A stretch of DNA of 64,000 bases from Devosia sp. 2618. GTDB lineage: Bacteria > Pseudomonadota > Alphaproteobacteria > Rhizobiales > Devosiaceae. The stretch is taken from assembly GCF_040546815.1 (NCBI RefSeq), contig NZ_JBEPOO010000001.1:3782001-3846000 (forward strand), in the 5' to 3' direction. The translations under genes were made by a program, and so were the position numbers. This document shows, piece after piece, positions 1 to 7,915 of the stretch; the stretch's first letter is position 1; every line of letters begins with the position of its first letter. The notes beneath the pieces were generated by a model that saw nothing but the letters and a program-made list of their open reading frames with translations, was not told the DNA's origin and did not search any database.

Positions 1-861
1 CGTTTTCTCAGCCCGCAAAATCTCTCGATCATCGCGCAGCAGGCGTCCATCAATACGGTGCTGGCAGCTGGGATGACCTTCGTCATCCTGACAGGTGGCA
101 TCGATTTGTCTGTGGGTTCGATTCTTGCGGCATCCGCCATGGTTGCGGTGATCACCTCCCTGATCCCAGGCTGGGGCATGATGGGCGTACCGGCCGGTAT
201 TGCCGTCGGGATGCTCCTGGGTGCGGTCAACGGGGGGCTCGTCGCATTTGGGAAACTGCCGCCCTTTATTGTGACGCTTGGTAGTCTGACCGCCGTTCGC
301 GGGCTGGCCAGACTTCTGGGAGATGACCGCACCGTGTTCAATGCGGACCTGCCCTTTGCGGGTCTCAGCGGGCAGGCGTTCCTTGGCCTCTCCTGGCTTA
401 CGGTGCTGGCCTTCGCGGTTATTGTCGCGTCCTGGCTGATCCTGCGGTTCACAGCGCTTGGTGTGCGGATTTATGCGGTAGGTGGCAACGAAGTTGCTGC
501 GCGCCTCTCGGGAATCAAGGTTTGGGTCGTCCTGATGTTCGTTTATGTGGCCTCGGGCTTTTTGGCTGGGCTTGGCGGCGTCATGTCCTCGACTCGTCTG
601 CTTGCGGCGAACGGGGTGCAGTTAGGGCAGGCTTATGAGCTTGATGCCATCGCTGCGGTCATCCTGGGCGGAACCAGCTTTGTCGGTGGGGTTGGCACCA
701 TCTGGGGCACACTGGTCGGCGCCCTCATCATCGCTGTTCTGTCCAACGGGCTCATTCTGACCGGCGTATCGGACGTCTGGCAGTTCATCATCAAGGGGCT
801 CGTCATCATTGGCGCAGTGGCCCTCGATCGGTATCGCCTCAAAGGTTCTGTTCGGACCTAA
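1..861 (+). CDS. Sugar-type ABC transporter permease (RbsC-like), 5' truncated by window edge
   Basis: This is the inner-membrane permease of a ribose/xylose-type ABC importer. The reading frame is open from base 1, so the N-terminus lies outside the window; the GTG at 58 is internal. The diagnostic segment TFVILTGGIDLSVGS, near residue 26 of the visible part, is the conserved signature of the BPD_transp_2 (RbsC/XylH) family. Several hydrophobic helices follow, as does the C-terminal AAVILGGTSFVGGVG motif that is typical of the family and of the ATPase-coupling loop. It ends 60 bp before the binding-protein gene on the same strand, so the two form one transport operon. The substrate cannot be told from sequence. 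The ATPase gene is presumably upstream of the window. Confidence 0.93.
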   Translation, partial: RFLSPQNLSIIAQQASINTVLAAGMTFVILTGGIDLSVGSILAASAMVAVITSLIPGWGMMGVPAGIAVGMLLGAVNGGLVAFGKLPPFIVTLGSLTAVRGLARLLGDDRTVFNADLPFAGLSGQAFLGLSWLTVLAFAVIVASWLILRFTALGVRIYAVGGNEVAARLSGIKVWVVLMFVYVASGFLAGLGGVMSSTRLLAANGVQLGQAYELDAIAAVILGGTSFVGGVGTIWGTLVGALIIAVLSNGLILTGVSDVWQFIIKGLVIIGAVALDRYRLKGSVRT

Positions 862-921
862 GGCAACGCAAAGCGGGCACGCTGGCCCCGCTTCCAAGAA
901 GCCGGCGAAAAGGGGAACGTA

Positions 922-1878
922 ATGAAAAAGGGAACTACCATGAAAAGGATTCTGCTCGCTACCACGGCCCTGCTTTCGCTGGGTACAGGCATGGCAAACG
1001 CGCAGGAAAAGCTCGAGGCAATCGGCATTTCCCTCGCATCGCTCGGCAATCCGTTCTTCGTCGCACTGGCGGCGGGCGCGGAGGCTGAGGCCAAAAAGAT
1101 CAATCCTGATGTGAAGGTGACGACTGTCGGCTTCGAGCAGGACCTCAACCGGCAGGTCGACCAGATCGACAGCTTCATCGCAGCTGGCGTCAACCTGATC
1201 CTGCTCAATCCAGGCGATCCGAACGCGCTTGAGCCTGCTATCAAGAGGGCGCAGGCTGCAGGCATCGTGGTGGTCGCAGTGGATACCGCAACGCCAAGCG
1301 CAAATGTCACCGTAACCACCAATAACGTGCAGGCTGGCGAAATTGCGTGCCAATACATCGTCGATGCCCTGAGCGGCACCGGTGACGTTATCATCCAGAA
1401 CGGCCCACAGAACTCCGCCATCATTGACCGCGTCACTGGTTGTGAAGCCGTATTTGCGGCCAATCCGGGGATCAATGTTCTCTCGAACGACCAAAACGGC
1501 AAGAGCTCGCGTGATGGTGGTATGGAAGTCATGCAGACACAGCTGACGCGCTTCCAGGAAATCGACGCGGTGTTTGCCGTCGCCGATCCTCAGGCCATCG
1601 GCAGCAATCTGGCAATGAACCAGCTGGGTCGCACGGGCATCATCCTGACCTCTGTGGATGGTGCTCCTGACCTCGAAGCCGAGCTCGCAAATCCTGCCAG
1701 CCCTGCTATTCAGGCTACTGCCGCACAGGACCCCTACCTGATGGCGGCAACTGCCGTTGAATTGGGCTACAAGGTTCTTAGTGGCGAGCAGTTGCCAGAG
1801 TCTGTTGTACTGCTCGACGCTACACTCGTGACGCGTGACAACGTCGCCGACTTTAAGGGCTGGGAAGCCGCCCGCTAA
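922..1878 (+). CDS. Periplasmic sugar-binding protein of ABC transporter (Peripla_BP_4/RbsB-like)
   Basis: The product is predicted to be the periplasmic solute receptor that delivers sugar to the permease encoded just upstream. It has 318 residues with a cleavable signal peptide (KRILLATTALLSLGTGMANA). The type-I binding fold is recognisable from SLGNPFFVAL near the N-terminus, DSFIAAGVNLILLNP, and the VVAVDT segment. A start at 940 also fits the signal peptide; 922 is kept because a purine-rich AAAAGGGGA lies upstream of it. By family this is a ribose/galactose/inositol-type receptor; the ligand is unknown. A strong hairpin directly after the stop closes the operon. This module probably belongs to the island's cargo, because the comM junction lies to its right. 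Confidence 0.92.
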   Translation: MKKGTTMKRILLATTALLSLGTGMANAQEKLEAIGISLASLGNPFFVALAAGAEAEAKKINPDVKVTTVGFEQDLNRQVDQIDSFIAAGVNLILLNPGDPNALEPAIKRAQAAGIVVVAVDTATPSANVTVTTNNVQAGEIACQYIVDALSGTGDVIIQNGPQNSAIIDRVTGCEAVFAANPGINVLSNDQNGKSSRDGGMEVMQTQLTRFQEIDAVFAVADPQAIGSNLAMNQLGRTGIILTSVDGAPDLEAELANPASPAIQATAAQDPYLMAATAVELGYKVLSGEQLPESVVLLDATLVTRDNVADFKGWEAAR

Positions 1879-1887
1879 TCGACTTAT

Positions 1888-1921
1888 AGAGGTAGCGGCG
1901 TAGTAGTACGCCGCTATCTCT
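1888..1921 (+). terminator. Hairpin after ABC transporter operon
   Basis: Arms 1888-1902 and 1907-1921 pair over 15 bp with one G-T wobble around the loop GTAG, nine bases after the binding-protein stop. There is no clear T-run behind it, so it may stop transcription with help or protect the mRNA 3' end. Confidence 0.6.
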
Positions 1922-2500
1922 CATTGATCAAAGGCTTTGCCAGGACATCGCTGGGTCCCGTTTCGTTCCCACTTACCCGCCGCACCTGTGAGCAAAGTCT
2001 TTCCAATAACTACAGACCAAAGGACCCACTCGTAATGGAGTAGAGTCGGGTATAGCACGTTCGACATCACATGCATTGTATACCCGAAGGCCAATGGCCA
2101 CAGCGTCAGGCCCGGGCGCGTCGCGATGTTGCGCGAGTAACTGACAGCCACAGCTTCGCAAAATCGGTGATGTAAGCCGACAAACTCGTGGCAGCTTTCC
2201 GCCGTTAGTGTCCATAAGCCGACTGTCTTCTTTCCACCCCATTGTTGCCGTCCCAGCTCACTTTGCGGACGGTCTGCTTTCAGGAACTTGCGACGGCCGG
2301 TCGGACATGAAATGGGGTGCTCCGCTGCCGCTATTGGTTGCAAGGCCAAACGCTTCATAAGCAGAGCGAGGCGATATGATCGCGGCTCTCAGCTTGCTTT
2401 AAACCAATTGTACCTCGCGCTTTCCTTTGCCTAATTCCACCTATTCGGCGATCTATAAAGTACGTTATATTATACCGGTGAGGTAACTTGAGTGGTATGA
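1922..2500. other. Gene-free stretch between ABC operon and integrase
   Basis: No convincing gene is seen. A minus-strand open frame (1921-2358) exists; its 3' half could encode two hydrophobic segments, but its 5' half reads like the dispersed island repeat (ACCCCATT... and GGCAGCTTTCC near 2190-2330), and its stop falls in the terminator hairpin. The last 100 bp are A+T-rich and probably hold the integrase promoter. The island's left-hand recombination sites could also lie here, but nothing specific is visible. Confidence 0.4.
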
Positions 2501-3457
2501 ATGGAAATTGAATTGTTAGACTTTTGGGCGCCGCCAGGTTTGCAAATAGTCGCGAATTCAGGTGAACGGGCCTACAGCGAAGTTCTTGAATTTTTCACTG
2601 CTCAAATCCGAAATCGCAACACACGGACTGCCTACCATCAGGCGGTCCGTAACTTTTTCATTTGGGCCGAAAACAGCGGATTGCAGCGGCTGGAGGCAAT
2701 TAAACCCATTCATGTTGCAACGTGGGTCGAACTACTCGGCCGCAGTTATGCAATCCCGAGTGTGAAACTGAAACTCACCGCGGTAATGATGCTGTTCGAT
2801 TGGCTTGTGGTGAAACAGGTGGTCGCAACCAACCCAGCAAAATCTGTCCGCAGCCCACGATATAGCATTCAGTCGGGGCGTACTCCCGTACTCAGCGCCC
2901 AGGAAGCGCGAAGACTGCTTGATGGTATCGAGACAAAAACCGTCATCGGGCGGCGCGACAAAGCACTCGTTAGCTTGATGCTTTACACGTTCGTCAGGGT
3001 CGGTGCAGCGCTTGCAATTCGCTTGAGGGATATTACCGTCCGCGAGCACCGCCTTTGGGTCCGCCTGCTGGAAAAGGGTGGCAAGGTGCACGAAATGCCC
3101 TGCCATCATGAGCTTGAAATAGCGCTACGCGCGTACAGCGTTGATCTAGAGTCCGAAGCTTCGGACACCTTTTTGTTCAGGTCCGTTAGCCGCACGGGCA
3201 GGCTTACCGCCAACAGATTGTACCCTGCCAATGCCTATCAGCGCGTCCAACACCATGCTTTTTCGGCAGGGATCGAGAACCACATTACCAGCCATTCTTT
3301 CCGCGCCACTGGCATCACGACCTACCTCCTAAACAAGGGCTCTCTTGAGCAGGCGGCTAAGATGGCCAATCATAGCTCTACCCGCACCACACAGCTTTAT
3401 GACCGCCGTAGCGATAGCGTGGCTGTGTCTGAAGTCGAGAGGATCAGGTTTGAATAG
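2501..3457 (+). CDS. Tyrosine recombinase/integrase (XerC/D-like)
   Basis: This 318-residue site-specific recombinase has an N-terminal SAM-like core-binding domain (about residues 22-110, with the RNRNTRTAYHQAVRNFFIW segment) and a C-terminal catalytic domain. The active-site set is complete: R166 in YTFVRVGA, K192 or K195 in EKGGK, H265-x-x-R268 in HSFRATG, H291 in NHSS, and nucleophile Y300 in LYDRR. Start 2501 has GAGGT about 18 bases upstream and no better in-frame alternative. The stop overlaps the TTG start of the next small gene by 8 bp, suggesting translational coupling. It probably moves or once moved part of the island; its attachment sites are not obvious. The candidate direct repeats at 3924-4031 and 17011-17120 are possible substrates but are better explained by rep. 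Confidence 0.93.
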   Translation: MEIELLDFWAPPGLQIVANSGERAYSEVLEFFTAQIRNRNTRTAYHQAVRNFFIWAENSGLQRLEAIKPIHVATWVELLGRSYAIPSVKLKLTAVMMLFDWLVVKQVVATNPAKSVRSPRYSIQSGRTPVLSAQEARRLLDGIETKTVIGRRDKALVSLMLYTFVRVGAALAIRLRDITVREHRLWVRLLEKGGKVHEMPCHHELEIALRAYSVDLESEASDTFLFRSVSRTGRLTANRLYPANAYQRVQHHAFSAGIENHITSHSFRATGITTYLLNKGSLEQAAKMANHSSTRTTQLYDRRSDSVAVSEVERIRFE

Positions 3458-3743
3458 GTCGGATAGCCGGCACAGCGGGGAAGTGGGCACCATCCTTGCG
3501 CAGGCTTGGGATCCATTGGGCACCGTGAAGAAGGGTGGATTTTACGATGAGTACGACAGCTATGTTCCACGAATCGTTCACCAAGCTAAGCAGGGAGCGA
3601 CCGTCGAAGAATTAGCATCGACGCTGGTCAGCATTGAGATCGAACGAATGTGGGTTGCCCCGGATATGAGCAGAGCGCTTGTCGTTGCTGGCCTGATCAA
3701 GAACTTGTTCGATAGCGTAGGATGCCACCCGGCAAAAACTTAG
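3450..3743 (+). CDS. Small DUF1871-like protein, overlapping the integrase
   Basis: This 97-residue cytosolic protein is not recognised at the function level. It carries AWDPLGT near residue 17, DEYDSYVPRIV near 32 and VEELASTLVSIEIERM in the middle, which resemble the DUF1871 family and other small proteins often found beside toxins or mobile genes. The TTG start at 3450 is chosen because GAGGA (3439-3443) stands 6 bases upstream, and the frame upstream of it is only a shadow of the integrase. It overlaps the integrase stop by 8 bp, so the two are co-translated. It may be an accessory or immunity-type gene; this is inference. Confidence 0.6.
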   Translation: MNRSDSRHSGEVGTILAQAWDPLGTVKKGGFYDEYDSYVPRIVHQAKQGATVEELASTLVSIEIERMWVAPDMSRALVVAGLIKNLFDSVGCHPAKT

Positions 3744-3855
3744 GGCCGCCTGGTGGTGTTGGTTCGTTTCCATGCAGCCTGTCGCCTTTGGGCCGCATTG
3801 TGTTTCACGGCTTCGCGGTTGCGACCAATCGGATTTCTTTTCGGGCTGAAGCTCA

Positions 3856-3923
3856 ACGAGATTCTTCAGTCGTCTTACAATTGTTTTTTCAGCGAAATTT
3901 CTCAAAATGAGCTGTTTTTCGTC
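3856..3923 (-). pseudogene. Decayed 5' end of a second HUH rep gene
   Basis: Read on the minus strand, 3923 down to 3856 aligns with the first codons of the rep gene at 17010. The peptides EKQLILRNFAEKTIVRRLKNL and KKLIKSRKIFEKSNLKLTKNS share spacing and the FAEK/IFEK block, and the nucleotides match more closely than the peptides. The position of the GTG start is GAC here, so it cannot initiate. Similarity fades after about 22 codons, where the integrase module begins on the other strand. This looks like a truncated rep copy still joined to its conserved upstream region. Confidence 0.5.
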
Positions 3924-4031
3924 GAAAAATTTCCGAGCTTAGACTTCCCCAGCGGAAGCCGCTAGGGATTGCAAAACGATATGTGTGGGTGATGCCTAAG
4001 GGAGTTCTCGCATGGGCACAGCTTGATACCG
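3924..4031. repeat. Direct repeat copy A: conserved rep-upstream sequence
   Basis: About 108 bp align in the same orientation with 17011-17120. Identical blocks are TTAGACTTCCCC (3939-3950 and 17027-17038) and AAGGGAGTTCTCGCAT (3998-4013 and 17086-17101), with further matches between and after them. Copy B lies directly upstream of the HUH rep gene and copy A directly upstream of a rep remnant, so it is a candidate Rep-binding origin or element end. The rest of 3744-4119 holds no gene. Confidence 0.7.
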
Positions 4032-4098
4032 TGCACCATGTCTGCAGTTAAGGGTTACCAAAACCATTTCGGCAGATCGTGCAGTACCCATGCGAGAA
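4005..4098. repeat. Inverted repeat spanning end of direct repeat A
   Basis: TTCTCGCATGGG at 4005-4016 is matched by its exact reverse complement CCCATGCGAGAA at 4087-4098, 70 bases away, with partial matches outside it. The left arm is the most conserved block of the rep-linked repeat. Such a paired site would suit binding by a Rep or recombinase dimer. Confidence 0.5.
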
Positions 4099-4119
4099 AT
4101 CCGGGGTGGCTGTGAGCGC

Positions 4120-4632
4120 TTAGTAGCGGTGCGCGCCGAGTTCTCCGACGTAATCTAGGGCATCGTAGAAGCCCACGCAGTCTATTGGCTCATACACGCC
4201 GTTCAGATTGGCAACCCTTTCAATGAAGTCGACGAAAGCGTCGCGGGTGAGGAAGCCATCAAAGTCACAGTGGGACACGAGAATGAAGTTCCGCGACATC
4301 GTTTGGTTCTCGTGGTCGGGTATCAGGTCACTGCTAATGATCAGGGGATGGATATCGACCGCATGCTCATCGCGCGCATAGCTTACGGCGGCAGCGATTG
4401 CCTTCTCAAGATTCACCCCATCACACATTGCGTCGCCGGACATTCCTTCGCACAACATTGAAAAGGTAGAAATCATTTCATAGTGCAACTTGAAGACGTG
4501 GATGCCCGAAGCCTCCAGATCGGCAACCTTTTTGACATCGATCCTAGTAAAACGCTCTATATCAGCCGCAATCAGCTTTGCCTGCTTCTTCAGGACGGCG
4601 GGGTCATTTCTATGGTCATATCGGTACTGCAT
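4120..4632 (-). CDS. Hypothetical protein, 170 aa, island cargo
   Basis: I do not recognise this protein. It is acidic and apparently cytosolic, with no signal peptide or membrane segment. A helical, charged N-terminal third (DPAVLKKQAKLIAADIERF) is followed by a mixed C-terminal half rich in Asp and aromatic residues. The start at 4632 is supported by AAAGGA 8 bases upstream on the minus strand. It stands alone between direct repeat A and a repeat-rich spacer. Codon use is less G+C-biased than in the core genes, consistent with acquired DNA. No function is proposed. Confidence 0.65.
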   Translation of the reverse strand: MQYRYDHRNDPAVLKKQAKLIAADIERFTRIDVKKVADLEASGIHVFKLHYEMISTFSMLCEGMSGDAMCDGVNLEKAIAAAVSYARDEHAVDIHPLIISSDLIPDHENQTMSRNFILVSHCDFDGFLTRDAFVDFIERVANLNGVYEPIDCVGFYDALDYVGELGAHRY

Positions 4633-5140
4633 GTTTTTGTTCCTTTGGTGAATTTGCCATGTGCGTACCGTACCCGTCCCCGCACACGCTGGAAATGAAA
4701 CTGAAAATTCAAAATCGACAGATGCGCGGGCGGGTCAAAGCGGCATGAGCAGACCTCGTCAAAGACAGTCGGCTTCGGCGCACCCTCCGACCAAAGAACG
4801 TCGAACGGCCCTGTTGGCTGCAACCGGGGTGGGGTAACCATCCTTTTCTGTCATTCGGAGCAGGCTTTCGAATTCCCGAAAGCCGCCGTTCGCTGTCCGA
4901 CCCACAACAGCGGGAAGGCGCCCCATTCCGGTCGTTCCAAGCCTCATCTCAAATTCCCGAAAGCTGCCGTTCGCGGTTTGCCTCAGCTGCGCCGGTTAGA
5001 GGGGGGGTAGGAGACAGGCGGCTTTTGGGGGCAGCTGATCCGAGAAGCAGACATACAAGCATGGCTGCTACAGGCCATAGGGCGGTCTGTCCTTCGAACG
5101 GCGAGGACGAGAGCGCCGGATGATCCGGCGCTCATTTTTG
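4633..5140. other. Gene-free spacer with dispersed repeats and a hairpin
   Basis: No gene is seen. Two copies of a short motif (TTCCCGAAAGCYGCCGTTCG) lie at about 4874-4892 and 4954-4972. The second belongs to a 59-bp unit (4918-4976) repeated at 7422-7480. Near 5013-5031 is the complement of a 19-bp stretch found again near 14220. At 5111-5133 GAGCGCCGG pairs with CCGGCGCTC and is followed by ATTTTTG, a rho-independent terminator form for the + strand although no + gene precedes it; it may equally end the minus-strand operon side. A small plus-strand RNA ending there is possible. Confidence 0.5.
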
Positions 5141-5635
5141 TCAGTGCGGGTTGATCTGGGCGTACCTGAAAGCCCCGCAGACCTGCCGCATGTCCTCTCG
5201 GGCGTTCGCCGCCGCATAAGCGCTATCGAGCACGAACAAGGAGGCGCGGATCAGCGCCTCATCACGATCGCCCACCCAAATTTTCTCGCCATGGAAAAGA
5301 TTGTTTCGCACAAGGCCCACGGCCGCCAGGAGCATCTGCGTGTTTGTCAGCTTGTCCTGATCGGTGAACTCGACACCGCCGCCAATTTTGATCGTCAAGC
5401 GCTTCGGCGGTGCCTCGAAAAAAATACGGGCGTCGTCCGCCGCCTCCATTTGCTTGAAGAAGTCATCGCCCAGGTCGCCCGCGAAGCTGATCCAGTCGGG
5501 AGAGGCTTTCTTGCCCTCATCGCCTGCCGCGTAGTTACCGCGTTTCAAAGCGAATTCGAAACGCGAGAACGTCGCGAAAAACTCAAGCGCGATGGGAGCG
5601 AGGTTTTGCTCAATGCCGATGCGATAGTCTTTCAT
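5141..5635 (-). CDS. HEPN-domain protein (candidate RNase of a defence pair)
   Basis: The 164-residue, mostly helical cytosolic protein carries R110-N111-N112-L113-F114-H115, the R-N-x3-H signature of HEPN-fold ribonucleases, at the start of a predicted helix, followed by GDRDEALIRASLFVLDSAY. HEPN proteins cut RNA in toxin-antitoxin, abortive-infection and CRISPR ancillary systems; the family link rests on the motif and helical pattern, not on overall similarity. Its ATG overlaps the stop of the upstream nuclease-like gene (ATGA), so the two are translated together. It is the last gene of the operon, followed by a hairpin at 5111-5133. Alternatives are a non-catalytic HEPN partner or a nucleotidyltransferase-associated HEPN. 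Confidence 0.65.
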   Translation of the reverse strand: MKDYRIGIEQNLAPIALEFFATFSRFEFALKRGNYAAGDEGKKASPDWISFAGDLGDDFFKQMEAADDARIFFEAPPKRLTIKIGGGVEFTDQDKLTNTQMLLAAVGLVRNNLFHGEKIWVGDRDEALIRASLFVLDSAYAAANAREDMRQVCGAFRYAQINPH

Positions 5636-7185
5636 GCGTCGGACCCTTGCGACCAGATGGCTTCGGCAAGCGCTGCCGATTTTGCATTGTACTTCATAAA
5701 ATGCTTCCGGAACGCGGTGATAAGGCCGTCATCCTTCGTCCCCTTGCACATTGTCAGCACCTCCGGTCCGAGACGCCAGCTAATGGTGTAGCGCGTCGGC
5801 TTGATCGATGCCTTGGCCTTTTCAAGGAAAAGGACCGTCTCCTCGGTCAGGGGCGCGGTCGTCCAGAATTCAAAATGCACAGGCAGGTTCTTCCAGTCGG
5901 CATGCTCCCTCGCAGATTTGAACAAGATCGGCACGTTGTGTTGCAGCCACTTCTCGACTTCCTCGTGCGGCGTCTCGCCGTAAGGCGAGTGGCCCTTGCA
6001 CTCGATGAAGGTCAGCGACAGGTTATCGCGCACCGCGATCACGTCGGCTTCGGCTTCCTGGGCCTCCTGCTTAAATATCCGGTTCATGCGCACGTGATGG
6101 GCGCCGGTTTTTCGGAAGATGTCGGCCGCCAAATATTCAAACAAGGTACCTCTGAGCTGGTTGGCGGCGCCCTCGATCTTCCCGAACTTACTGAACAGCT
6201 CATCGAACGCGGTAGGGTCAATCGTGGAGAGCGCGGCCGCTTTCGTCAGAACGGTTGAGAGCTGCTTCAATCCGGCCGCGATTTCCTCGCCGAAAAGATT
6301 GGCGGGTGTCGCCGGCACGATGCCGTTCTCCTTGAGCAGCTTGAAAGCCTCGCCGCTATAGCCTCCGGCCACAAATATCTGCAGGCATGGCCCGATATTG
6401 CGAAGTCCTCTTAAGGTCCTGCACTTGGTGACGAACGGCCGAACGCCTTCGACCGTCGCATATTCCCCCAAATACACGTCGCACACGACGAACCCCGGCT
6501 TGTCCTTCCCCTCTTTGCCAGACTTCACCATGGGGCCGAGATAGGACGGCGCGCTTAAGTCCCACGCGAAGGTGCCCACGCGAGGCAGAGCGTCCCCGTC
6601 GCGGGTCGCTACCTTTCCGTAGCTGACGATCCCGAGCTTCTTCAACCAGTCGCTTACAGCCGTGAGCAGAAAACCTTCGGTGATGAGACGGGTGCGGACC
6701 ATTTCGGCGAGGCCGTGATAGTAGCCCTCCGCCTGCACGATCACGATGCAGTCGCCGAGTCCCGGCAGCGCAACTCGCTGCAACAGGCCAGCCTCAATGA
6801 GGTGCTTCAACACGCTCTCGGCGGACAGATGTTTCATCTGTTTCACCGGCGAGCCGCACACGATCGGAAACAGCCGCTCGGGCACCGCGCCGCCGCGCTG
6901 TCTCAAAGCCGCAATGGCATGGCCATAGGCGGACTTGGTGAGCATCAGAGCTTCGACAAGGTTTTCCCAATACTGCGGCGAGCCGAACTGCTGCTCGAGA
7001 TACATGTACCGGGCTTTGCGGGGAAAGGTGATGTAGCTGAGCCGCCGCACATTGCCTGCGAGCCTCGACACACGCTTTCGTGCCGCGACCGGTGAAATCC
7101 CGAGTGTGACGACCAAATACTCCGCGACCTTGCTCGATAGGCGAGGGCCGTGCGTTTCTAGGAAGCTTTCAACCAAGTCACTCAT
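5632..7185 (-). CDS. PD-(D/E)XK nuclease-like protein, partner of the HEPN protein
   Basis: The 517-residue protein begins with a winged-helix-like region (about residues 15-50, KVAEYLVVTLGISPVAARKRVSRL). A central region of unknown fold follows (60-330), then a restriction-endonuclease-type domain at about 343-445. In the last, E350 in RGTLFE, D381 in EADVIAV and E395-C-K397 in LTFIECKG form the E...D-x(13)-E-x-K pattern of Mrr/restriction-like PD-(D/E)XK enzymes. It has no signal peptide and is expected to act in the cytosol on DNA. It sits upstream of and overlaps the HEPN gene by 4 bp, and no methyltransferase is nearby, so this is not an ordinary restriction-modification system. A two-component anti-phage system is the likely role, by inference. 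Confidence 0.7.
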   Translation of the reverse strand: MSDLVESFLETHGPRLSSKVAEYLVVTLGISPVAARKRVSRLAGNVRRLSYITFPRKARYMYLEQQFGSPQYWENLVEALMLTKSAYGHAIAALRQRGGAVPERLFPIVCGSPVKQMKHLSAESVLKHLIEAGLLQRVALPGLGDCIVIVQAEGYYHGLAEMVRTRLITEGFLLTAVSDWLKKLGIVSYGKVATRDGDALPRVGTFAWDLSAPSYLGPMVKSGKEGKDKPGFVVCDVYLGEYATVEGVRPFVTKCRTLRGLRNIGPCLQIFVAGGYSGEAFKLLKENGIVPATPANLFGEEIAAGLKQLSTVLTKAAALSTIDPTAFDELFSKFGKIEGAANQLRGTLFEYLAADIFRKTGAHHVRMNRIFKQEAQEAEADVIAVRDNLSLTFIECKGHSPYGETPHEEVEKWLQHNVPILFKSAREHADWKNLPVHFEFWTTAPLTEETVLFLEKAKASIKPTRYTISWRLGPEVLTMCKGTKDDGLITAFRKHFMKYNAKSAALAEAIWSQGSDA

Positions 7186-7915
7186 GAGTTTTCGCGCATG
7201 TCACACAGCGCTATTAATATCATGAGTACATGGCCGGGTCTCAGGTTTTCGCGAAGCCCATCTTATGCATTGAATTCGTTCGATAATTTCGCCTCAAAAG
7301 ACCGGTGAAAAGTCAACGATGTCACAGTGGCCATGTCCGATAAGCCCGCACCGCCCCAAACTCTGACAGTTTGCGCGTCTCACACTGGCTGAAATGGGGT
7401 CGACATCTGCCAGGCAGAGATGCGCCCCATTCCGGCCGTTCAAGTGGGCGCGCAACTTCCCGAAAGCTGCCGCTAATCGGACTTCGCTCATGGCGGCGCG
7501 GCGGTCACTGTCCTGGAGCCATTTGGACCAACAGGGGCTTTTTGACTACGCGACCTTAGAATCTTCGTCGAAATTACCGCCGCCACCCGCCCGCGGCCCC
7601 ATAGATGGCACCGATCAAGGCCATGCTTCCGACTGCGTCACCTCGCTCTGTGGGCGGCGTACCGCCCGATTCCGTTACACAAACGCGTTCAGTTGGTCGT
7701 CGAAAATCGTGTTCCGGCCATCGTATAGACCGACGGGCATTGGCCGCTGATCTTCAATGTGATGCTATGGCAATCGTGGGGTCCGGCTGGTTTGCTGAGG
7801 TCCCCGTGCCCTGAGAACAGTTAGGTGAGCGAACCGGAAATCGTCGTCGTCTGTTGATCTGATGGCATCATCCGGTCAAAGTATTGCTTCTGCAACTTGG
7901 ATCGCGGGGGCCTCA
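7186..7915. other. Gene-free region with dispersed 59-bp repeat
   Basis: This spacer separates the divergent nuclease operon and the LuxR gene. It holds one copy of the 59-bp unit (7422-7480), sharing GCGCCCCATTCCGG and TTCCCGAAAGCTGCCG with 4918-4976. Both neighbouring promoters must lie here, at the two ends. No tRNA or conserved open frame is visible. Confidence 0.45.

Noticed and set aside
622..1494. Long minus-strand frame opposite the binding protein
   Set aside because: It is antisense to two well-supported genes and has no recognisable domain; a G+C-rich shadow frame.
1921..2358. Minus-strand open frame of 145 codons after the ABC operon
   Set aside because: Its stop is in the terminator hairpin, there is no ribosome site, and the first half is repeat-like. 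Two hydrophobic segments alone do not support a gene.
3924..4031. att sites of the tyrosine integrase
   Set aside because: The repeat pair could be att sites, but both copies adjoin rep coding sequence, which fits a rep-linked element better.
5120..5791. Plus-strand frame over the HEPN and nuclease junction
   Set aside because: Antisense to the overlapping minus-strand operon, which has the ATGA coupling and recognisable motifs.
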